Shown here: in pieces, positions 52,524 to 58,626 of the stretch | Position numbering within the stretch: the stretch's first letter is position 1 | How the letters are laid out: each line of letters starts with the position of its first letter | The notes under the pieces: model-generated | What the model was told of the DNA's origin: nothing | The model's input: only the letters and a program-made list of their open reading frames with translations | Database searches by the model: none | Position numbers and translations under genes: made by a program | Assembly (NCBI GenBank): GCA_902571235.1 | Contig: CACGBI010000005.1 | Span: 1-58,626, forward strand | Length of the DNA: 58,626 nt | Direction of reading: 5' to 3' | Source: an uncultured Pelagibacteraceae bacterium | GTDB lineage: Bacteria; Pseudomonadota; Alphaproteobacteria; Pelagibacterales; Pelagibacteraceae

Positions 52524-54287
52524 TTAGTTAAACTTAAAATTCATTATATTCGAGCTTCCAGAAATAGCTGATTTATAATGTTGCTCAGCTCTAGGTAGAA
52601 CTTTGTCAAAATAAAATTTTGCAGTGTTTATCTTATCATCATAAAAATTTTTGTTTTCATTGTAATCTTTAAAACTTACACCCAGAATCTTTATCCAAGC
52701 ATAAGCAACCGAAACAAAACCAAGCGTTTTTAGATAATCATTCGCAGCAGCACTAACATCATCTTTATCAGTTTTCGTTTTTTGATTTACCCATTCACTA
52801 AACTTAGTCAAAATATCCAAATAATACTTAAATTCTTTCGTGAATGGCCTTATATTATCGTTGTCTAAATCAGTTTCAGATTTAATTAAATTTATAAATT
52901 TATCAATTATATACCCATTTTTATTAGATAATTTTCTAAAAACCAAATCTGCTGCTTGTACTGAATTTGTGCCTTCGTATATTGGTGTTATTCTATTATC
53001 TCTATATAACTGTTCAATTCCTTGATCTTTTGTATAACCATAACCTCCATGGATTTGCATAGCATCATTTGTAATTTCCATACCTAAGTCTGTAAATAAT
53101 GCTTTTACGACCGGCGTCATTAACGAAACATAATCCGATGCCTCCTGGCGAACTTTATCATCTGGATGGTTAAGACTAACCTCAGTTTGTTGAGATAACC
53201 AAAAACATAATGCTCTCTCACCTTCTATTATTGATTTCATATTTAATAATGATCTTCTTATGTCTGCATGCTCAATAATAAAATCAGCACCATTAGTTGA
53301 TTTAGTTTTATTAGTTTTACCTTGTTTTCTCTCTTTTGCATAAGCAAGTGAGTTTTGATACGCAATTTCTGAAATTCCTAAACCCTGAATACCAACAACT
53401 ATTCTTTCAAGATTCATCATGGTAAACATTGCATTTAAACCCTTATCTTTTTTTCCAATCATATAACCAGTAGCTTCATCAAAATTTAATACACATGTAG
53501 CAGAGCCCTTAATGCCCATTTTGCTCTCAATAGATCCTGTTGAGATTCCATTTCTTGGACCAATACTTCCATCTTCATTAACTGAAAATTTAGGAACTAA
53601 AAATAAACTTATACCTTTTGTGCCTGATGGAGAGTCAGTTGCTCTAGCAATCACTAAATGAATAATATTTTCTGTTAAATCATGATCCCCTGAAGTAATA
53701 AATATTTTCTGACCAGTTATTTTATATGTTCCATTATCTTGTTTTGTCGCTTTTGTTTTTAAAAGTCCTAAATCTGTCCCACAAACTGGTTCAGTTAAAC
53801 ACATAGTGCCACTCCATTTACCTTCAACTATTTTCGGTAAATATTTATTTTTTATTTCTTCTGATGCGTGATGATTTATACAGTTATATGCACCAATACT
53901 AAGTTCACTATAAAGTTTAAATGACAAACTAGCAGCTGATAACATCTCATCAAAAAATGCACTAACTGTTTTGGGCATGCCTTGACCACCATACTTTGGA
54001 TCACATGATAAGGAAGTCCATCCATCTTCAATATATTTTCTATATGCTTCTTTGTATCCTGGAGGTGTTCTTACTACTCCATTTTCCAAAACTGCAGGAT
54101 TTTCATCACCAGCTTTTGCAAGTGGTAAAATTAAATTTTGATTAATTTTTGCAGCCTCATCTAAAATATTTTTAACTAGATCTGAAGTAACCTCTTTATA
54201 TTTTTCTAATTCATTATAATTTTTATTGTCTCTTAATTTATCAAAGAGAAACATCATATCTTCTACTGGCGCGGTGTAGCTTGGCAT
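52524..54287 (-). CDS. dmdC: methylmercaptopropionyl-CoA dehydrogenase-like acyl-CoA dehydrogenase
   Basis: FAD-dependent acyl-CoA dehydrogenase of 587 aa, the longer DmdC-type form with an N-terminal segment MPSYTAPVEDMMF and a C-terminal helical extension. CLTEPVCGTDLG (163-174), KIFITSGDHDL, and catalytic E438 in ITPIYEGTNSVQA are present. In the DMSP route it makes methylthioacryloyl-CoA. It lies one base before dmdB on the same strand and 26 nt after leuB. Confidence 0.88.
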   Translation of the reverse strand: MPSYTAPVEDMMFLFDKLRDNKNYNELEKYKEVTSDLVKNILDEAAKINQNLILPLAKAGDENPAVLENGVVRTPPGYKEAYRKYIEDGWTSLSCDPKYGGQGMPKTVSAFFDEMLSAASLSFKLYSELSIGAYNCINHHASEEIKNKYLPKIVEGKWSGTMCLTEPVCGTDLGLLKTKATKQDNGTYKITGQKIFITSGDHDLTENIIHLVIARATDSPSGTKGISLFLVPKFSVNEDGSIGPRNGISTGSIESKMGIKGSATCVLNFDEATGYMIGKKDKGLNAMFTMMNLERIVVGIQGLGISEIAYQNSLAYAKERKQGKTNKTKSTNGADFIIEHADIRRSLLNMKSIIEGERALCFWLSQQTEVSLNHPDDKVRQEASDYVSLMTPVVKALFTDLGMEITNDAMQIHGGYGYTKDQGIEQLYRDNRITPIYEGTNSVQAADLVFRKLSNKNGYIIDKFINLIKSETDLDNDNIRPFTKEFKYYLDILTKFSEWVNQKTKTDKDDVSAAANDYLKTLGFVSVAYAWIKILGVSFKDYNENKNFYDDKINTAKFYFDKVLPRAEQHYKSAISGSSNIMNFKFN

Positions 54288-54293
54288 AAAAAT

Positions 54294-54322
54294 AGTTTAG
54301 AATAATTGAAAGGTTATTGCAA
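54294..54322 (-). promoter_or_regulatory. possible promoter for the dmd cluster
   Basis: On the minus strand TTGCAA (54317-54322, inside the end of leuB) and TAAACT (54294-54299) are separated by 17 nt; each matches the consensus at four of six positions. The start would fall at the dmdC ATG itself (54287), implying a leaderless mRNA. In such AT-rich DNA this may be chance. Confidence 0.3.
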
Positions 54323-55420
54323 TTTTGAAATTATCGCATCACCCATTTGAGAAGTTGAAACTTCTTTCATACCCTTTGAGAATATATCTTTAGTTCTCAA
54401 ACCATCATTTAATACGTCCTGAACAGCTTTTTCCAGAACTTCTGCTTCTTTATCTAAGTCTAAGGAGTATCTTAAAGCCATGGCAAAACTTAAAATTGAA
54501 GCAATAGGATTTGCAATTCCTTTACCAGCTATGTCAGGTGCTGAACCATGAATAGGTTCATACATAGCTCTCATTTCTCCATCTTGATTTTTTGCACCTA
54601 AGGAAGCTGATGGCAAAAGACCTAATGACCCTGTTAACATGGATGCTTGATCTGACAGCATATCTCCAAACAAATTATCTGTTACTATGACATCAAATTG
54701 TTTTGGATTTCTCAATAACTGCATAGAACAATTATCGGCTAACATATGATTTAATTCCACTTCGCTATATTCTTTATCATGTAATGTTTGCACCTCTTCC
54801 CTCCAAAGTTGCCCGGCTTCCATAACATTTGATTTTTCGCAAGATGTAACTTTGTTTGATCTTTTTTTTGCAAGATCAAATGCAACTCTAGCTACTCTGG
54901 TAATTTCACTGGTTGTGTATGTATGAGTATTAATCCCTTTTCTTTCACCGTTTTCAATTGGTTTTATTCCTCTAGGTTCACCAAAATAAATTCCACCTGT
55001 CAACTCCCTTACTATCATTATATCTAATCCTGATACAACTTCTGGCTTGAGCGTTGAAGCATCAACTAATTGTTCAAAACAAATAGCTGGTCTAAGATTC
55101 GCAAAAAGCTTTAATTCTTTTCTCAATTTCAGTAAAGCTCTCTCAGGTTTTTTTGAAAATTCAATATTATCCCATTTTGGTCCTCCAACAGCACCTAACA
55201 TAACTGCAGCACTTTCTAATGCTTTATAAAAAACCTCATCAGTAATTGGAGTTCCATGTTTATCGTAAGAACATCCGCCAGCTAAATCCTCATCAATTTC
55301 GAAGTCTAAAGATTTTTTATCATTAAACCATTTTATAATTTTTTTAACTTCCCCAATAACTTCTGGGCCAATTCCATCACCTGGAAGTAGTAATATTTTT
55401 CTTTTTCGGACTTTAATCAT
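54314..55420 (-). CDS. leuB: 3-isopropylmalate dehydrogenase
   Basis: NAD-dependent oxidative decarboxylation in leucine synthesis, 368 aa. [16 protein letters not shown] near the start, [34 protein letters not shown] and [15 protein letters not shown] are diagnostic. It overlaps leuD by 8 nt. Confidence 0.97.
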   Translation of the reverse strand: MIKVRKRKILLLPGDGIGPEVIGEVKKIIKWFNDKKSLDFEIDEDLAGGCSYDKHGTPITDEVFYKALESAAVMLGAVGGPKWDNIEFSKKPERALLKLRKELKLFANLRPAICFEQLVDASTLKPEVVSGLDIMIVRELTGGIYFGEPRGIKPIENGERKGINTHTYTTSEITRVARVAFDLAKKRSNKVTSCEKSNVMEAGQLWREEVQTLHDKEYSEVELNHMLADNCSMQLLRNPKQFDVIVTDNLFGDMLSDQASMLTGSLGLLPSASLGAKNQDGEMRAMYEPIHGSAPDIAGKGIANPIASILSFAMALRYSLDLDKEAEVLEKAVQDVLNDGLRTKDIFSKGMKEVSTSQMGDAIISKLQ

Positions 55421-56018
55421 TTAATATCCAAGGTTTTTTTTCTTTTAAATTTTTTTCAAAATTTTCAATTTTACTAGATTTTTTAAGTGATAAAGCAATA
55501 TCATCTAAACCTTCTAACAAACACTTTTTTTTAAATGGATCAATTTTGAAATAAACTTCATTGTTTCCATAAATTATTTTTTCATCTTTTAAATCTATCG
55601 AGATTTCTTCTTTTCTTTTTGCATATTCCGAAAGCTCTTTAATTTTTTCTTCTTCGAGAATTATTGGTAATATTCCATTTTTAAAGCAATTGTTGTAAAA
55701 AATATCTGCATAACTAGAACTTATCACGCAAGTAATACCAAAATCTAACAATGCCCATGGCGCATGTTCTCTCGAAGATCCACATCCAAAATTATTACCT
55801 GCAATTAATATTTTTGATGAATTATAGGGACTCTTATTCAAAACGAAATCATCAATCAATTTTCCATCATCATCATATCTCATTTCAAAAAATAGATTTT
55901 TTCCTAGACCGGTTCTTTTAATTGTTTTTAAAAATTGTTTTGGAATTATCATATCAGTATCAATATTTACTATTGGTAAGTATGCTGGTATACTTTTCAA
56001 TGTATTAAACTTTCTCAT
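55413..56018 (-). CDS. leuD: 3-isopropylmalate dehydratase small subunit
   Basis: Swivel-domain subunit of isopropylmalate isomerase, 201 aa. [16 protein letters not shown] near the N-terminus and the substrate-binding loop [16 protein letters not shown] are diagnostic. It directly abuts leuC. Confidence 0.97.
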   Translation of the reverse strand: MRKFNTLKSIPAYLPIVNIDTDMIIPKQFLKTIKRTGLGKNLFFEMRYDDDGKLIDDFVLNKSPYNSSKILIAGNNFGCGSSREHAPWALLDFGITCVISSSYADIFYNNCFKNGILPIILEEEKIKELSEYAKRKEEISIDLKDEKIIYGNNEVYFKIDPFKKKCLLEGLDDIALSLKKSSKIENFEKNLKEKKPWILND

Positions 56019-57422
56019 TTAGTTTTGATACTTTCTAACATCATCTAAATTTCCAGAAATTGCAGCTGCAGCAGCCATTCCAGGACTAACTAAATGTGTT
56101 CTGCCACCCCTTCCTTGTCTACCCTCAAAATTTCTATTAGATGTTGATGCACATCTTTCTTCTGGTTTCAATTTATCAGCATTCATTGCTAAACACATTG
56201 AGCATCCAGGTTCTCTCCACTCAAAACCTGAGCTTAAGAAAATTTTATCTAATCCCTCTTGTTCTGCTTGCTCTTTTACTAACCCTGAACCTGGTACAAC
56301 CATGGCATGAACATGAGAAGCTATTTTCTTATCTTTTAAAATTTGCGCCGCCTCTCTCAAATCTTCAATTCTTCCATTTGTACAGCTTCCAATAAAAACC
56401 TTGTCGATCTTAATATCTTTTGCAGCCATATCTGGCTTCAATCCCATATATTCCAAAGCTCTTTCTAACGAATTTTTTTTATCTTCATCCTTCTCATTTT
56501 TTGGGTTTGGAATATTTCCGTCAATAGTGATTACATCTTGTGGAGAGGTTCCCCAAGTAATCATTGGCACAATCTCATCCGCTCTTAAACTCATCTCTTT
56601 ATCAAAGCTAGCATTAGTGTCAGTTTTTAATGTATGCCAATAATCAACGGCTTTATCCCATTTTTCTCCTTTAGGGGACATTGGTCTATCTTTTAGATAA
56701 TGAAATATTTTTTCATCAGGTGCTATTAACCCAGCTCTGGCTCCACCCTCAATTGTCATATTACAAATAGTCATACGCTGCTCAACACTTAATGATTTTA
56801 TTAAATCTCCTGAATATTCTAGAACACAGCCTGTTCCACCTGCAGTTCCTATTTTTCCAATTATCTGTAGGATTACATCTTTTGATGTTACGCCTAAAGG
56901 TAATTTGCCATTAACATTAATTCTAAAATTTTTTGCTTTTTTTTGAACCAATGTTTGAGTTGCTAATACATGTTCAACTTCTGAAGTCCCTATTCCAAAA
57001 GCCAAAGAACCAAATGCTCCATGAGTTGCTGTATGACTATCTCCACATACAATTACAGTTCCAGGTTGAGTGAAACCTTGCTCAGGTCCAGTGACATGGA
57101 CAATACCCTGTCTTTTATCATTCATACTGAAAAGTTGTACTCCAAACTCCTTACAATTAGCCTCTAATGTCTCTACCTGAATTTTTGAGTCTAAATCAGC
57201 TATTCCTTTTGTTCTATCAGTAGTAGGAACATTATGATCTGCTACAGCTAAAGTTAAATTTGGATGCCTTACTTTTCTGTTTGAATTTCTTAAGCCCTCA
57301 AAAGCTTGAGGGCTAGTAACCTCATGTACCAAATGTCTATCTACAAACAAAAGAGCTGTTCCATCCTCTTGTTGATCTACAAGATGATCATTCCAGATTT
57401 TATCGTAAAGAGTCGTAGACAT
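56019..57422 (-). CDS. leuC: 3-isopropylmalate dehydratase large subunit
   Basis: 4Fe-4S aconitase-family subunit, 467 aa. [30 protein letters not shown], and the cluster cysteines in [11 protein letters not shown] and [11 protein letters not shown] are present. It lies 11 nt after rplS in an alphaproteobacterial order; no leu attenuator fits in that gap. Confidence 0.97.
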   Translation of the reverse strand: MSTTLYDKIWNDHLVDQQEDGTALLFVDRHLVHEVTSPQAFEGLRNSNRKVRHPNLTLAVADHNVPTTDRTKGIADLDSKIQVETLEANCKEFGVQLFSMNDKRQGIVHVTGPEQGFTQPGTVIVCGDSHTATHGAFGSLAFGIGTSEVEHVLATQTLVQKKAKNFRINVNGKLPLGVTSKDVILQIIGKIGTAGGTGCVLEYSGDLIKSLSVEQRMTICNMTIEGGARAGLIAPDEKIFHYLKDRPMSPKGEKWDKAVDYWHTLKTDTNASFDKEMSLRADEIVPMITWGTSPQDVITIDGNIPNPKNEKDEDKKNSLERALEYMGLKPDMAAKDIKIDKVFIGSCTNGRIEDLREAAQILKDKKIASHVHAMVVPGSGLVKEQAEQEGLDKIFLSSGFEWREPGCSMCLAMNADKLKPEERCASTSNRNFEGRQGRGGRTHLVSPGMAAAAAISGNLDDVRKYQN

Positions 57423-57433
57423 TGAAAAAAAAA

Positions 57434-57940
57434 TTATTTTTTTTCTGGTGTACTTTCTAGATTTTGTTCTGTTTTAACCTTTTTTTCTGCCGGAGCTTCT
57501 GCTGCTGGTGCTTCTGCTGCTGGAGCAACATTATCTTCATTTACAGTTTCAGGTTTAACATTAACATCAAATCCAATTTTTTTTCTAATTTTTTCCGCAA
57601 TTCTTGCAGATTTACCAGTTCTGTCTCTTAAATAATAAAGTTTAGCTCTTCTTACTTTTCCTGATCTTATCACTTTGATTGTATCTATTACTGATCCATA
57701 CAAAGGAAATGTTCTTTCCACTCCTTCACCAAAGGAAATTTTTCTGACTGTGAACGATGAATTTATATCTCTACTTTTTTTTGCGATACAAACACCTTCA
57801 AAATATTGAATTCTTTCTTTTTTACCCTCTGTAATTCTGACACCAACTTTAACCACATCTCCAGGAAAAAATTCTGGTATCTTCTTTTCTGATAGAATTT
57901 TTTTAACGTTATGTTGGTTTATTTCTTCTATTGTTTTCAT
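57434..57940 (-). CDS. rplS: 50S ribosomal protein L19
   Basis: Large-subunit protein, 168 aa. The core (about 1-120) has [43 protein letters not shown] and [10 protein letters not shown]. The C-terminus carries an Ala/Pro/Glu repeat tail ([16 protein letters not shown]) of about 40 residues beyond the core, as in some Alphaproteobacteria. A TTG at 57955 is in frame, but ATG 57940 gives the family N-terminus MKTIEEIN. Confidence 0.94.
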   Translation of the reverse strand: MKTIEEINQHNVKKILSEKKIPEFFPGDVVKVGVRITEGKKERIQYFEGVCIAKKSRDINSSFTVRKISFGEGVERTFPLYGSVIDTIKVIRSGKVRRAKLYYLRDRTGKSARIAEKIRKKIGFDVNVKPETVNEDNVAPAAEAPAAEAPAEKKVKTEQNLESTPEKK

Positions 57941-57956
57941 TTTAATATTTAACAAA

Positions 57957-58625
57957 TTAATTTTTCTTATATTTTTGCCACAAATCTGGTCTTCGGTCGC
58001 GTGTTATAGCCTCAGATTGAGATAAACGCCAGTCTTTAATTTTATTATGATCTCCAGATAATAATACATCCGGTACCGATTTTTCCTCCCATATTTGGGG
58101 TTTTGTATATTGAGGGTACTCTAAAAGACCATTTTCAAAGGTTTCATCAACTGAAGATTTATCATTTCCTAAAACTCCTGGCAAAAGTCTTAATATACTA
58201 TCCAGCACTACTAATGCAGCAGTTTCGCCTCCAGACAAAATGTAATCTCCTATACTAATTTCCTCAATATTCCTTGTTGCTAAAACTCTTTCATCTACTC
58301 CTTCAAAGTGACCACAAATTAAAGATATAGATTTTTCTTTTGAAAGATCTTGAGCAAGTTTTTGATCAAATTTTTTACCTTTGGGTGAAAGATAAAAAAC
58401 TCTCTCTCCTTTTTTGACTTTTTGATCAAGCGAATTTGCTAAAACATCAGCTTTTAATAACATCCCTGTTCCTCCACCATATGGAGTATCATCAACTGTT
58501 TTATGTTTATCAATGGCAGAATCTCTTATGTTTATTACATCTAAGCTCCACAATTTATTAATTAAAGCTTTTCCATAAATACCTTTAGATAAAGGCCCAG
58601 GAAAAAATTCTGGATAAAGGGTAAA
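57957..58625 (-). CDS. trmD: tRNA (guanine-N1)-methyltransferase, 5' end cut by the window edge
   Basis: Methylates G37 of tRNAs. The reading frame is open to the right edge and reads [18 protein letters not shown], only a few residues short of the usual TrmD start, so roughly the first 5-8 residues lie outside. [24 protein letters not shown] and [15 protein letters not shown] are the SAM-binding trefoil-knot motifs. It precedes rplS by 16 nt, the common trmD-rplS pairing. Confidence 0.95.
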   Translation of the reverse strand, partial: FTLYPEFFPGPLSKGIYGKALINKLWSLDVINIRDSAIDKHKTVDDTPYGGGTGMLLKADVLANSLDQKVKKGERVFYLSPKGKKFDQKLAQDLSKEKSISLICGHFEGVDERVLATRNIEEISIGDYILSGGETAALVVLDSILRLLPGVLGNDKSSVDETFENGLLEYPQYTKPQIWEEKSVPDVLLSGDHNKIKDWRLSQSEAITRDRRPDLWQKYKKN

Positions 58626-58626
58626 T

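Overview
The window is a gene-dense, strongly AT-rich stretch of an alphaproteobacterial chromosome that looks like the marine SAR11 clade (Candidatus Pelagibacter or a close relative). The grounds are the very low GC and Lys/Asn/Ile-rich proteins, gaps mostly of 0-60 nt with many 1-4 nt gene overlaps, a class I lysyl-tRNA synthetase, a DmdA-type DMSP demethylase, a SAM-II riboswitch before metX, and the alphaproteobacterial gene orders rplS-leuCDB, mdh-sucCD-sucAB-lpd and atpHAGDC. The species call is inference from gene content; no rRNA or tRNA gene is present. No gap exceeds 300 nt; the largest (about 190 nt) lies between hisC and metX and is mostly explained by a promoter and the riboswitch.

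Left part (0-12.4 kb). Three tightly coupled plus-strand genes (PLP ornithine/diaminoacid decarboxylase, deoxyhypusine-synthase-like SpeY, agmatinase) form a polyamine, probably homospermidine, module. Facing it are a queuosine-precursor transporter, rpmB, pyrD and lysK. Then come trkH, an AmpG-type permease overlapping a cytosolic-looking NlpC/P60 endopeptidase (a possible peptidoglycan-recycling pair), and the convergent hisC-tyrA pair.

Middle part (12.4-28.5 kb). metX-metW is preceded by a SAM-II riboswitch. A housekeeping run follows: gloB, then (from a sigma70-like promoter) rplU, rpmA, obgE, proB, proA, nadD, rsfS, ctpA and rppH. It collides tail-to-tail with the F1 ATP synthase operon atpHAGDC, with priA upstream of that operon on the same strand.

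Accessory part (28.6-34.5 kb). Six codirectional genes make a cell-surface glycan island: two DegT-type sugar aminotransferases, two SDR sugar epimerases/reductases, one GT4 glycosyltransferase and one WbqC-family protein. They sit between priA and lpd, both core genes, and are the most AT-rich, Lys/Asn-heavy genes of the window.

Right part (34.5-58.6 kb). One minus-strand run, read from the right edge leftwards: trmD (cut by the window edge), rplS, leuC, leuD, leuB, a DMSP demethylation cluster (dmdC, dmdB, an alpha/beta hydrolase, dmdA), asd, sdhCDAB, mmsA, mdh, sucCD, sucAB and lpd. It joins leucine synthesis, DMSP catabolism and most of the lower TCA cycle. Internal promoters are visible before sucA and possibly before dmdC.

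No CRISPR array, insertion sequence, phage gene, tRNA or rRNA was found. The observations most worth a second look are the altered active site of the SpeY-like protein, the SAM-II element with a possible competing A8/U8 hairpin, the uncharacterised hydrolase inside the dmd cluster, the dmd insertion between leuB and asd, a NadD that ends directly after its ISSxxLR motif, and promoters placed so close to start codons that the mRNAs would be almost leaderless.
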